Shown here: piece by piece, positions 1 through 11,640 of the stretch
How the letters are laid out: each line of letters opens with the position of its first letter
Position numbering within the stretch: the first letter of the stretch is position 1
Source of the DNA: Ceraceosorus guamensis
Lineage: Eukaryota; Basidiomycota; Exobasidiomycetes; Ceraceosorales; Ceraceosoraceae
NCBI RefSeq assembly: GCF_003144195.1
Contig: NW_020289996.1
Span: 435,419-499,418, forward strand
Reading direction: 5' to 3'
Length of the DNA stretch: 64,000 nt
Notes under the pieces: model-generated
What the model saw: only the letters and a program-made list of their open reading frames with translations
The model's database searches: none
What the model was told of the DNA's origin: nothing
Program-made: the position numbers and the translations under genes

Positions 1-142
1 ACAGTGGGCCACTTAGCGCCCACCCATCACATCCATAGCACTTCGACGCCCTGTGCGTGTGTAGTTCGGAGCTTCAGAAGGTGGAAAGACATAACCTTTG
101 TTCGGTCATTCACGTCTGCACGGCAGCTCGGCTCTCGGCGCG

Positions 143-488
143 ATGTTCGGCTCTCTCATGCACCTCGCCTTTGACGCTGCTCTGCTCAGCATGGTTCTGT
201 CGGGCGTCAGAAGAGGCAGCGGGATCGGTTTGGACTTGAACGTCTTTCCTGCCGACTTCAGGCACTTTATCAGGGCCTATCTAGAGGTCGGTGAATGGGT
301 GAGTACATAGATGGCAGTGCCTGATCTGTATCTGCCCGCAAGATTAGCGCATGGACAGACCGCGTAGGAGCTCAATGAAAGGAGAGGGGAGCGCAATGCT
401 TATGTCTCCTTGCTTTCACATGCAGTCGATGGATTTCTTGACTGTCGTACTAGGCCGCTCGAACTACTTCACTAGGTCCCTCAAGTAG
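143..488 (+). CDS. DUF1748 family small fungal protein
   Basis: Two exons, 143-298 and 426-488, give a 72-residue protein; the intron is GTGAGT...TGCAG and is in phase 0. The N-terminus MFGSLMHLAFDAALLSMVL, the following GVRRGSGI and the C-terminal GRSNYFTRSLK match my memory of the DUF1748 pattern (short protein, N-terminal hydrophobic helix, Gly-Val-Arg-Arg turn, aromatic-Arg end). The frame is open upstream of 143, but the first ATG lies here and the family starts at this point. The yeast member has been linked to mitochondria; its biochemical role is unknown to me. It is a complete, ordinary-length member. The family call is strong; localisation is inferred from the family only. Confidence 0.85.
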
Positions 489-957
489 CTTTTGCCGAGG
501 TGGCACAGAACCGGATGGACGCGCGATAAGGACGCGAATCAAGAATGCAGTGGTCCGCCAACCCGGCACCCTTTCCTAGGAGAGCAACGTTCTGACTACA
601 CTTGTCAAATCGACGTCAGCATTTTGATGGGCGCTCTTTGACGCATCGATTCGCTGGTGCCCTCCCTCCATCGGCTCAATCGGGCTCGAGGCCTGCACAT
701 ACGATTCTCGCTTCAGGCTCATCTCTCTTCCACTCCACAATCGCCCGGCACGATGACCAAAGACTCCGAATGTACCAACAGCCCAGTCCCTCTCTTTAAC
801 GATACGTGAACCTCGATTCTCAGTCATTCAGTCTCGCATCAAAGGCACAACTGAGACGTGGGCAGAGCATACATGGTCCAAAAGCTGGACGAGATTAGGG
901 CACTTGCTCCCTGCGTGTCGCGAAGGCGTATTCACCGGCGGCGGAGCAGTCTCATTC
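489..957. other. Intergenic region between convergent genes
   Basis: The stretch separates the convergent 3' ends of the DUF1748 and DUF7704 genes. Open frames on both strands are short and show no recognisable domain or splice-consistent continuation. I see nothing else in it. Confidence 0.6.
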
Positions 958-1771
958 TCACTTGTCTTTCTTGCCAGCTTTCTCCTGCTTGACCCCAATG
1001 CCGAGCTGAAAGGCGATCTTGAGCAAAAAGGGACCAATGGTAGAGATGATGGTGAAAGCGTCGTCCCACGTCCAAAAGGTGGGATTGGAGAACCTTTGCC
1101 AACCCAGATCCCAAATGATGACTGCTATGTAGACGATATCGGAGCAGATGCCAGCCCCGAGGATGCAGCGCCAGACGAGAATGTTGCGCGGAAAGATGCG
1201 CAAGGTGACGAAGTCGTTGAAGACCATGATGAGCCTTTTTGCGAAGATCGAGCGAGGGGAGAGGGAGCGCGCGCAAAAGGGGAGGGTTGGGCAGCGATGT
1301 GAGGTGGGTGTAGGCTGCTCGCAAAGGACCACAGCGTCCCTTTCTCTCACCATCCTCCTCCAATCTGAGCAAAGATTGGACGCTGAGTGTGCAGCAAAGT
1401 TTATGCGGCGCAAAAGCGTCAGATGGTGCATGGTCGAAGCGAGAAGCCAGTGAAGGTAACGGCGCAGTGTGGCACAAGCGATGCGCCAGAGCAAACTCAC
1501 CAGTCTCTCATCGTACGCTTTGAAAGCGTTCGGAGTGGCGGGAGCGAGCAATTTGGGCGCAAAGATGGCAGCCATGGCGCCCAAGAAAGCGGCGATGGGC
1601 TCGATCCAATTGAACGTGATGCTGCGAGTCGATGTATTTGCAGATGTGCCAGTGCAGTGGCTTCAGCTCCTTGATTGCGTGATGTGCTGCTTGGACTCGA
1701 AAGACTTACCGATAAATCTTGGCGATGGGATCGCCTTGATTCGAGCTGTGTGCAGATGCCAACGTCGACAT
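958..1771 (-). CDS. DUF7704-type fungal integral membrane protein
   Basis: Four exons in transcription order: 1771-1710, 1621-1501, 1382-1351 and 1234-958. They give 163 residues, with all introns GT-AG and phases consistent. The protein reads IAKIYRITFNWIEPIAAFLG near the N-terminus, then PIFAQIGGGWLIMVFNDFV in the middle, and ends in a Lys-rich tail KQEKAGKKDK. About four hydrophobic helices are spaced as in the fungal DUF7704 family, whose members begin with a 'FYR.FF.WI.P' block and carry a 'LVLR....VWR' block; here that block is VTLRIFPRNILVWR. No enzymatic residues are apparent. Location is an undetermined membrane. The third exon is only 32 nt, so that part of the model is the least certain. 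Confidence 0.72.
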
Positions 1772-3301
1772 TTTGGCACGCTGTGCTAGGAGGGGAAAAG
1801 ATTGGGTGAATGTGAATGCGAGGTTCAAAAGTAGAATGGGAACAAGCTATAAGATCGCCTGTGCTTGTGTCGAGGCTGGATGGCAGATGAGCGGAATCGA
1901 GATGATGCCACGAATACGCTGTTGTCTCGGTGTGGAATGCTCGGTTCGCCAAGCTTTATATCGTCGTTCGCGAACAGCCGGCGCGACATAAGAAGTCATC
2001 AGCGCGGTGGATATGAGCTCATACGGGGCGTAGACTAATAAGATGCCTGCTCAAGCACACTGGTGATGGTTGCCTCTGTAGCCTTCAGCTCAACATCTCA
2101 ACGGTGACTGTTGCCCGTGCGGTGCGACCTCTGTATCTGCTGGAGCGCAGCCAACAATCACCAAGGTAATTTATACCCCCCGCTCTACACAGGGGCACAT
2201 CCGCAGACTCGGCGGCAAGACGCGCTCGCGGGTCGTCGCATCCGACATGCTGCCCCAGCAGACTGCTGAGCTGGGAGCATGGTAGCGCACGTTCAAATGA
2301 TACGTTTGCTCGACCAAGCAAGCCTTGGAATCTTGGTGATCATGAAGTCAGGCCAAGCTTGACCCTCTCGTTCGCATTGGCAAGGCCGCAACAATCGTGA
2401 ATCGTGAAATTTTGAATCAAAAGAATCATCAAGAATCTTGAATCACGTGAATCTGCTGATCGGGACCACACTCAAGACTCAAAAGAAAATCACGTGAACC
2501 CAACTCCACCTCGCTAAGCAAAATTCTTGATTTGAATCTGAATGTCGCTCGTCCCACCATCAGAGCACCTCTCTCTAACATGCAGAAGAAGAGCGCCCGC
2601 GCAACAAAGCTTGGTTCCATGCAGCAGAGCCGTACGCGTGCGTGCATGCCCGCAAGCGTCAAAATCCATCGATCCGCGTGAGGAGCATGGGGTACCACGA
2701 TCGACCTCCAATTCCCACGGAGTTGCTCAGCAGGTCTGAGTCAGCCTTTGGCGACTGATGAGACTCTGGCTTGGCATGGAGCAATTAAGCGGACTTGTGT
2801 CTCAGCTGGTGCTGGTTAATTGCTCGCTCTTCCTGCTGTCAATCTGCGACATCGTGAAAGCCAGCTGACGCCTGTCAAGGTTCTATAACAACAATAATAA
2901 GAGGGCTACCTAACGTAATCGAACGCGCCATTTTGAATCAAGACCAGAATCACGAATGGCAAATGCGGGGGCAGCGTGATCACCGTCAGCAGAGGCGGGA
3001 CCCACTGACATTCACGAGTGGGATGGGGGTGACTTAACTCGCGTAGGCGAGCAGACATGCACACATGCCGTGCAGCATGCTGCAAAGATCCATCACTGAC
3101 GCGGTAGCCGTGCGCGTTGGACCACCTCGCGCCAGACATCCGGGCCGACCAGCAGCCGGCTTGGATATCGCATCGACCGCGATGCGCCCATCGAGCAGGC
3201 CTTAGCTCTGAGCTCGATCCCGGCCGCGGTCGCGATATGCCGTTCAAGCACAATTAAGTTCCTGTTTCTGGCACAATAAAGGGATTGGTTTATGGATTGT
3301 G

Positions 3302-3318
3302 CACACACACACACACAC
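3302..3318. repeat. (CA)n microsatellite
   Basis: An uninterrupted CA dinucleotide run of about 17 nt lies roughly 230 bp upstream of the dienoyl-CoA reductase start codon. Confidence 0.9.
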
Positions 3319-3402
3319 TCACTCAGCCGCACTTTGACGTTTTCAGTGGATGCGCCCGTCTCACCTTGACGAGCTGACTGCTGAAACGAACGCCTGCATC
3401 GC

Positions 3403-3413
3403 TATATAAATAA
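3403..3413 (+). promoter_or_regulatory. TATA-like element of dienoyl-CoA reductase gene
   Basis: TATATAAATAA lies about 135 bp upstream of the ATG at 3548, a plausible distance for a fungal TATA box. A CCCGCAG tandem (three to four copies near 3457-3481) follows in the presumed 5' leader. Function is inferred from sequence and position. Confidence 0.45.
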
Positions 3414-3547
3414 GTGCGCAGTCGACATCAATCTCGTCCAAGCCACGCTCTCCTCGCAGCCCGCAGCCCGCAGCCCGCAGCCGACTGACGACTTCCGACC
3501 TACATACCATCCTCGAGCGTTGTCCAGCACAGCCCAACACCAGCATC

Positions 3548-5163
3548 ATGTCCGACGAAGCGCCCGATCCCGTAGTGCTTCGAGCAGTCCCCTCCACCAA
3601 CGTATTCAGATCGGACATTTTCGCAGGCAAAGTGTTGTTGTGTTCTGGGGGAGGCTCGGGCATCTGCAAGGGCATGGTAGCGACGATGATGAAGCACGGA
3701 TGCAACGCTGCCATCATCGGAAGGAAAGCGGACAGGTTGAATGCTGCTTCGAAGGAACTGGAAAAGGAGGCTGGCAATGGAACAAAGTGCATCGCTACTC
3801 CCGGCGATGTCAGAAAGATTGAGGATATGAACGAGAGCGTCAAAAAGGTGAGGCCAGGAGAGGCCTGGCGAGGCGATTGCCCGATGCAGGAGCCTTCTCC
3901 AGTAGATTTCGCCTTGTTGTGCGTGAGCAGGGCCACTGAGACGGAAGACCCTCGTATCCCCATCCTCATAGACCATCGCAGAGTTTGGAAGAATCGACTT
4001 TGTCATCTGTGGAGCGGCAGGTGAGCGGGCCTCTTCGCAGCAGCAGTCGAAGCGAAGGGGATCCGGGACTGACTCGGCGCGCTGCTGATGTGCCCGTCAT
4101 CAGGCAACTTTCTGGCCAGCTTGGAAAGCCTCTCGTCCAACGCCTTCAAGACGATTCAAGAGATCGATCTGCTGGGTGAGCTGCTCGAGCGGAATTGAGA
4201 GCGAGCTGCGCAAGCTGACGCGGATGAGCACGGTCTCGCTACCTCGGACGTGCAGGCACATACAATCTCTTCAAGGCTTCTCTCGACGAGGTCAAAAAGT
4301 CCCAGTGAGTGATCGATGCGGCGTACCTACAGCAAGGACTCTCCTCTTCCGCTTCTCCAGCCGACGCAAAAGCTGATCAAGCGAGACGCGATTGCATTCC
4401 ATCTCCACCAGCGGCGCATATGTTCACGTCACAGCGACGCTTCATCACACCGGTATTCCGTAAGTAGGAGCCGCAGAGCCAAGCAGCTCGCTCGCCTTCT
4501 CATTCGATCGGTACGCTCGCCTTCTCGTTCGATCGGTACGCTCACTTGCCCATTCCGCCCACTCGCTTCCTGCTCACTTGCATCACGCAGCTGGCAGAGT
4601 CCAGCATCAGCAGCCAAGGCGGCCATCGAGACGCTATCGCAGAGCATAGCAGTGGAGATGGGTCCGTGGGGTGTCAGGTCCAACTGCATCGCTCCTGGCA
4701 TCATCAAGGGTACCGAGGGTGCAGACAGGCTGACTCCAAAGGGCGCCGAGGACTACGTAGCTAGGTGAGCGAACACCTGCTGGAGCTACATCGAATCTCC
4801 TTCATCCTGCGCGCACAAAGCTCATCTCACAATATGCCCTACTGCTCGCCTGTGATTGATCAGTCAAATCCCGTTGCAGCGTCAAGGAGACTTGGTGAGT
4901 GATGAGAAAGCGGGCGCACAACACTGCCGACAAGCTCGCGCATCCTGACATTGCGCCTTTGTCTTGCCCCTCCTGCAACGCTTCAGCACGACATTGCAAA
5001 CGCTACCGTATTCCTCTTTTCAGAAGCGGCTTCCTACATCAACGGCACGGTTGTCATCGTCGATGGTGCAGCTCGCAATTTCCCTGGTCCTTTTTTGCCC
5101 TACCCGACCAGCTCCCTGGACCAAAAATCCATCGCAGACATTGTCAAGGGCAGTCGATTGTAA
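3548..5163 (+). CDS. SPS19: Peroxisomal 2,4-dienoyl-CoA reductase (SDR family)
   Basis: Eight exons: 3548-3847, 3984-4020, 4104-4175, 4256-4304, 4412-4459, 4591-4764, 4864-4894 and 4987-5163. They give 295 residues with all phases consistent. The family reduces 2,4-dienoyl-CoA with NADPH during beta-oxidation of unsaturated fatty acids. The glycine-rich nucleotide motif SGGGSGIC lies at about residues 33-40. FGRIDFVICGAAGNFLA, VHVTATLHHTGIP, SAAKAAIETLSQS and WGVRSNCIAPG are the usual SDR/DECR2 blocks. The conserved lysine is in SAAKAA, and the classical YxxxK tyrosine is absent, as is normal for this subfamily. The protein ends in SRL, a type 1 peroxisomal targeting signal. The gene is intron-rich, with one 31-nt exon. 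The symbol follows the yeast orthologue. Confidence 0.9.
4491..4540. repeat. 25-bp tandem duplication inside an intron
   Basis: Two adjacent 25-bp units (4491-4515 and 4516-4540) differ at one base. They lie within the fifth intron of the dienoyl-CoA reductase gene. The duplication does not touch the splice sites. Confidence 0.85.
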
Positions 5164-5567
5164 AAAGCTGGTGCTCACACGCGCAGCTGCACCCTTTGTC
5201 TCAACTTCTACGCGTCTGACTTGGTCGAGGACAAAAGTTTGGATGCGCAAGTGCGGCCTCATGAACATGCGCGGCGTTGATACCGGAGAGTTTGCTACAC
5301 ATACATTAATTATTGGGAATGAAATGGTTGCTCGCCTGATCTAAGACCCTTACAGTGCGAAAGTAGAATAATTGCGGCTGTCTGAGTAGAAAGTCGAGAC
5401 TTGTGACATTCGAGAGCTGAGGGAGAATGCAGGAATCGATGGAGAGGGTTGCACGTTCGGATGCAACTTGGACATCGCAACAAGCCAAAAAGGTGTCACG
5501 TTTGCGCTTGCGAAATGGGGGCCTGCTCTCGAGCGCTTGTCGTCGTGGGCGCTGCTTGCTGCGTGCA
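5164..5567. other. Intergenic region between convergent genes
   Basis: This is the shared 3' space of the dienoyl-CoA reductase (+) and WEE1 (-) genes. I see no gene or repeat in it. Confidence 0.6.
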
Positions 5568-8500
5568 TCACGCAGCGGTGGAAATGTTGAAGATATCGTC
5601 GTCTTCATCGAGTTGGGGCGTCGTGACTTCGATCTGCACATCTATTTCCATGTCTTGCCCATCATCATCATCATCCTCGCCAAAGGACTGATGGCCAGCC
5701 TTGCTTGGCGAAGCTCCGCTTCCATGATGCAAGATCCTCGAAACGTACGGCGAAGGGGCAAAGTGAGCTCCAAAGTGGGACTCCGTGCCCACTTGCTCGC
5801 CTCCGCTTCCAGCAGCATGGAGGATGGGTTCTCCATTGACACTGTCCGCGTCGAATGACCACTGTGATTGGAGGTCGGGAGACAGGCGCCGAGCCTCGGG
5901 ATCTGGATCAGCTTTGAGAACCTCGAGCACAAAGTCGTCCGGCTCGTGCACCAGCGAACCGCGAATGTCCAACACTCGCTCCTGATCTCGTGCTGATCTA
6001 TCTCCCTCGCATGGTGCTGAAGCGGGCAAGCCGACTAGACCCAGAGCAGAAGACGCGGAGGAGGACCGTTCCATGTCTTTGCCGAACGAGGGACTCCCAA
6101 TGTCCGACATCTCGCTATCACCGTCGGCATCCTTTCGATCCGCGATGGTAGGGTTTGAAATGCTACCGTTGGGTGAGATAGAGTGGTTGATCTCCGACAA
6201 AGGCACCTCGAACTCTGGCAACTGATCCAGCTCTGATGCCATCAAGCCAGCCGACATCTTCTGGCGCACTGCGGCGACAACGGGATGCGCCAAGATTTGC
6301 TTTGCAGAGGGACGACGCGCAGGATCGGACGCCATCATGGCCTTGATCAAGCGCACCAGCGAAACGCTGAATGCAGACAAATCGACGTCCGACGTATCGT
6401 CAGAACGCAGCTTGTGCCAGGCCTCTCCATTATCCGGCAAAATGACGTTGCCCGCTGCTTCGAGCATGATCAGACCGAGACTACGTTGCCCGAATGGAAG
6501 ACAAGTCAGTCGAAGCACTGCCTAGCCCGCATATCAGATGACCATCTCGACTCACCTGTATATGTCAGCGGCGGTGCCGCTCTGCCCGCGAGCCATGACT
6601 TCAGGTGCCATGTAGACGCGATCTCCCTCGCGTTCGACTTTGGAACCCTTCGAGGCTTGACGCGCTCGCACCGCCTGGCCAGAGCTGGCGTACAGCTCGT
6701 TGATGGCTTCGTCAGAGCTAGCAAGATCCTCGTTGCTCACCCGTGCGCCACGCAGAATGGTCGCAGGATCGACGGGAGGCCACCTCGTAGCGAGTCCAAA
6801 GTCACCAAGCTTGAGTGTGCCGACCTCTGTGATGAAGACGTTCGCTGGCTTCAAATCCAAGTGCAGGATACCGTTCGAGTGGACGTGGTCCAGACCCGCC
6901 GTCAGTTCAGCAAGAACCTTCCAGAGTCGTGCCTCATCGAGTTGCCCAGCCAAGTTGCCAAACTCCTCCAGGAAAAAGGAAAGCGTACCTAGGGGACAAA
7001 GTTCCGTCTGGACGTAGAGATGACCGCCCTCTTCCCATGCGTCGACGAGCGACACTACGTTGGCATGGCCTTCGCCATTCTGGGCTTGTGAAAGGTGTCT
7101 GAGTATGTCGACTTCTTCCAGGTGTCTTAGCCGATCGCGCGGTCCCGTGAAGGAGCGTTTCATGCGTTTGACGGCGTAGATACAGCCGGTGGTGCGCTCT
7201 TCCGCCTTTACAGCTTCGCTGAACTCCCCCGAACCCAGTATGGAGTGCACAATGAAGCGCGCTTCGAATGAGGCAGAGCCGGGCTTTTGCGGGCTCTGCA
7301 AAGGACTCGCCAAAGCATTTCTAAGCTTCCGCGAGGCTGTGACAAAATGCTCCGGCACCAAAGATGAGCGGCGTCGCATCTCTGCCAGTTGATTCATCCG
7401 TGCCACTCCTCTGGAAGAAACGCGGCCCGAAAAGCTGCTTCTCTTCGAGACGGCAGCCTCGGCATTCTTTCTAGAAGAAGGAGATGGCGTCGTGATCAAT
7501 TGTGCAGCTGTGCAGCCAAAGAGGTGTGTCAATTGTGGTCAAGGGTCTTGCAGCTAGAATGTTTAGCCACTTACCTTCGAACCACTTGATACTGTTGTTG
7601 CGCGTGGGCGTCTGAGGCACGCAACCGGGGCCAAACGCTGGGCTTGGAGCTCCACTAGAGCTACCGCCCAGCCAGCCCTGGCTCTGATCAAAGGTCAAGC
7701 CAAAAGAGCTTTGGCGACCTGAGGCAAGCCCTGGCCTGCTTCCAGTCTTGCTGCGCAAAAGAGGCGGACGAGCAAACGGGTTTGCGGTTGCCGAAGTAGC
7801 GGCAGGATCCTCAGCCGCAAGAATGGTGGTATTGACTCTATCGGGCGCGTTTACGCGCAGTGCATTGGTTTGTCGGCGTCGGTGTGCAAGGAATGACGAT
7901 GCGGAGGAGCCCTTCTCTGGAAAGTTGCTTCTGTGTGGAGAGGCAGACCGTGCGGTCGTCTGATCGACACTGCTGCTAAAGCTAAGAGCGCTTGAAGACG
8001 ACTGGTTCGAGTGTGTCAAGCCTCCAGGCGGTGAGACCGTCCGCGGTAGAGGCGAAGGTATCTTGAGGTGATGAGGCGGACCCCTCGCTGGCGTTGAGGA
8101 TGACGGACCGGTCCGAGCCTGAGCTGCGAGGATCGATGGGGGCATCAACGTACTTGCTCTGCGCCCCCAAATCTGTCCCTGCGAAGCAGCAGGAGGATGA
8201 CCATCTCCCAGAGGACCGCTGACCGACATTAGGTTCATGGTCGGGCTTTCGCATGCGTCTTGTAGGAGTGGAGAGTCTCCACACGCGCTAGCATCGCTGC
8301 TGCAGCTGGATTGCGAGTCAAAGACAGGAGAGCCGTGGCTCAAGCGGGAACGGGCACGAGCGCCTGCTCCAGTTCTATCGAGCACACTGTGAGTCGATGG
8401 CCTGAGAACGCTCGGCGGAGGCTGTGGCGCAAGGCCAGCGATCTTTGAATGAGAGATGTCTCCAGACGCCGCGTTCCTCTTGACCGGAGTATCAGGCATG

Positions 8501-11082
8501 GTTGTATTTGCAGAGCAGTTGGCTGCGGCGTGCGCCTGGGCAGCGGCTACGACTTCCCGCAGCCCAAGCGCACTTGCGCTGTTGCCTAGAGATTGCCCAG
8601 CAACTTGAGCACTTACACCGGACACTTGGGACCAGGCGGAGGGCGCAAAGCTGGGAGGTAGCGGAGGGACAATGTCGCCAGTAGCAGTGGCTGGTCGACT
8701 TCGCTGCTTGCTGACAAGACCGGTCGACATGAATGCAGTGGCTAGAGGCTTAGCATTCTTGAAATTTTGTGGCGTCGTGTAGTGCGCACCGTCCCGCTGA
8801 GTACTCCCGCTGATGTGTGACGCTGGGCTGCGGAGCATCTCATTAGCCGAGCCAGGACGTAGTGACCTTTGAGAAGCATCTGGTGAGCTTTCTTGGGAGA
8901 TGACACCGTCGCTCAGGCTGGTCTCCTTGGCCAAGGCTGACCGCTCACGTACGCTGAAAGGATGTGGATCTCGGGTATGGCCACGGCCAAAGCTCAGGTG
9001 TGCACTCTGCGCAGGCGTGCCGGATGCACCTGTGACGCCGAGGTAGCCAGCGCCACGCTTACCGGCTGCCGGACTACCGAAGGCGATCCCACTGTCGTCG
9101 CCCTCTGCGCCGGTGCTTTCGACCGCATGGCCGGCGGAAGAGGGCGGTACCTGCCTGCCATCTCTATGAAGGGGCATCTGCGAGCTAACAGGCATGCTAG
9201 TACGCTTGTAGCGGGCTGGAAAGTTGCTCATCGCCGTTCGCGAGCTCTCCATCGCACTCTTACCTTTTTGAGGTGTCACGCTTGGCATCGTACCAATTTC
9301 GTGTGCGAATGCGCCTAAAGAGCGGCGTTTCGCCGTGCGCCTGGTCGGCAGGCACTCTTGCCCCGAAGCTGCGTGGCCAGAAGGCGGACATGGGCTTTCC
9401 GCTCGCTGGACTGCCAATGTCAAGCGGCCCTCGCTGGAAGCACTTCCGATTGCAGTGCGCGACATTGGCGTAGCGTGGAGGTCCTGGCCCAGAGGAGGGC
9501 GCTCGTGAACGGAAGTTGAAGAGTGCGCTCGATTGCGCAGGTGTTCCTGGCTGGAGCGCTCTCCGGCCCGTCTTTTAAAGGGTGTGGTACTCGTCGACAT
9601 GTTCTCCGCAGACGCCTCTGCCGCCAGATCGCCGCTGCTATCGCGAGCGCTTGTACGAGAGGAAGCACCAATGGTGGCGCTGCTAGCCGCCGAGCGCAAG
9701 CTGCTTCCAGTCGAAGAGCGCGATGGTCCAGCAGCGGCACTCCCTGCAACTTGATCGTTGGCCCCAAAGAGTCCTAGTCCAAGCCCCAACCCTGGAGTGC
9801 GGCGACGCTCTCCTGATCCATCGTCGCCGTTGCTCAAAAGTCTTTCGTGCGACATACGTGCTCTGGAGTGTAGCCCAACATCGCTTTCCTGCGCATCGCA
9901 CATCGTGGTCTGTGGAAATGCAAGATCGCCCATTGGACTGGGGCTAGGCGGTGGTGCATCTTCCGCGTCTGAATCTGAATTGTTGTCGAGTCCCTCAGAG
10001 GCGTCTGGTCGGGATTGGAGGAATGTTGGCACCCGTCGCCTTCGGCTTGCAACCGCACTTTCAGGTCGTGATGCAGCAGAGTCGGTCTTTGCTCGAGTGT
10101 GAGAGCCGTGACGCAGACCACGACGAACAGGCACTGGTGCGTCATCGTCATGTTCAGACGCTGTGGCCCCATGATCCGAAGTCATGCGAAGATTTGCCGC
10201 CCCAAGCAGAGAAGAGCGCCCATGCGAGCGAGGTAGTCCGCTTGGAGTCTGCACAGCTTCGTGCGGATAAGCATTGCGACACGGCTTTTGCAAAGCGACT
10301 CTACCGTCTGTGGCTGGTATCTCTGCTTTGCGAAGATTTGACCAGCCCTCTGGCACACCACCACCTAGCCGAGCCGGGGGCGTCATGCTCACTATCGCAG
10401 AGAATTGACGTTCCAACGTGTGAGGGCCGGCAGCTGTTGCGAAGTGCTGGCGTCCCTTGTGGGAAACGATGGGACGCTCAAGAGCCATATTGAAAGCTTC
10501 GGCAGCTTCTGAGCTCGAAGCTGTGGGCTGAACTGGAGCGCGCGGGTCCACAGCGTGCTGTGGCGATATTTCGAGGGAGGTATCGCGAGTCGCCTCTGAG
10601 CTGCTTTCATCCTCAGAAGCGCTGCCGGACGTGCGATTGCGCGCTCTTGGTGTCCAGCGATCACTGACGTGGGTGCTGATCTGATCTGAAGTCTGCGAAT
10701 GCGCAGTTGTCGCAGACAGCATGCCCAGGACAGGCTGTGCGTCCAATTGCTTCGATGCTTCGCCCTCGGAGGTGAGCATGCCATGTTTACGCGTCCGTCT
10801 AGGCTGCATACGTCCAGCCGGCGTTGAAGTGGGGGAGCGCAAATCAGATGGTAGGTGCGAGTCTGATACGTGCAGAGGCGTTGGCGGCACGATACCTCCC
10901 AGCACCGCGTCGAGCACAAATCGAGGCGGCGTGACTGGTGAACCTCTCGGATTGTGCGACGTAGGACGAGAGCCTGGCGGTCTGTGGCGAGGCGTCCGCG
11001 ACCGTCTGGGAGAGCTCACAGAGCAGGGCGAGCCTGATGATGAGAACGAGCACGACGTGGATCGTGACAAGGAAATAGACAT
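5568..11082 (-). CDS. WEE1: Wee1-family mitotic inhibitor kinase
   Basis: Three exons, 11082-7575, 7507-6556 and 6480-5568, give 1790 residues with consistent phases. Wee1 phosphorylates the inhibitory tyrosine of Cdk1 and delays mitosis. The kinase domain starts near residue 1253 with the glycine loop LGSGEFSEAVKAEE. The ATP lysine is in YAVKRMK near 1283. The catalytic loop reads HLDLKPANVFI, with Leu in place of the usual Arg as in other Wee1 kinases. LGDFGLA and GDRVYMAPEVM follow, and the C-lobe ADIYSLGLIMLEAA spans the second intron. The roughly 1250 residues before the domain are Ser/Pro/Arg-rich and look disordered, with many SP/TP sites. This is far longer than S. pombe Wee1 (877 residues). 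The start codon is an ATG followed by a uniformly open 3.5-kb exon. Confidence 0.93.
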
Positions 11083-11120
11083 CGGGATCTCTGAGGAAGG
11101 ATGTTTTCTGCGCGACTTGA

Positions 11121-11126
11121 ACGCGT
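11121..11126. promoter_or_regulatory. MCB-like ACGCGT box upstream of WEE1
   Basis: A palindromic ACGCGT lies about 40 bp upstream of the WEE1 start codon. ACGCGT is the core bound by MBF-type G1/S factors in ascomycete yeasts; use here is inferred. Confidence 0.35.
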
Positions 11127-11371
11127 TGCGGTGCTTTTGCTGTGGATTCAGGTCGGCGTCGAGGCTGAAGTGGGGCTGAGGTTAAAAGGGCGGGCACGAC
11201 AGAAGTGCCGGAGTCGCTATACTATGTCGGGCTCAGGCGTGGGTGAGACCACGGACACTGTAGGTGCACTGAAAGGCAGAATGCCCTGAGTGCCACCGGG
11301 TGGGGCTATGTGGACGGAGCTCGTGGCGGCGAGAAAAGAAAGCCGGTGTTGGTGGTGATAAGGACGAAGGG

Positions 11372-11377
11372 ACGCGT
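11372..11377. promoter_or_regulatory. Second MCB-like ACGCGT box upstream of WEE1
   Basis: Another ACGCGT lies about 290 bp upstream of the WEE1 start. Together with the proximal copy it gives two boxes within 300 bp; function is inferred. Confidence 0.3.
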
Positions 11378-11608
11378 TCACGAACACTGCGAATCGCGGG
11401 CCTTACGGTGAAGTGAGTGATAGCACGTTGTGACATGTCAAAGCGCGAACGCCGTTGCAGATAGAGCACACGGAAGAAGGAAAGTTGCGTCCTACCTGCC
11501 AGATCCAGCGCACACCAGCATGGAGCAACACTCGTGACTTTTGCTACTCAGACTGCGCGCTATACAAGAGCCAAATCCGCAAGGCACAGCGTCATCCCAG
11601 GCATCAGC

Positions 11609-11637
<29 letters not shown>
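11609..11637. repeat. (GCA)n triplet repeat
   Basis: Nearly ten uninterrupted GCA units lie about 530 bp upstream of WEE1. They are outside any supported coding region. Confidence 0.9.

Positions 11638-11640
<3 letters not shown>

Larger units (their letters stand above)
1772..3547. other. Intergenic region, divergent promoters
   Basis: This is the promoter space of the DUF7704 gene (leftward) and the dienoyl-CoA reductase gene (rightward). It contains several AATC/GATT words, for example GAATCGTGAATC around 2394 and GAATCACGAAT at 2947, a CA dinucleotide run at 3302-3318 and a TATA-like element at 3403. Some open frames exceed 60 codons, but none has a domain or coherent splice sites. Confidence 0.6.
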
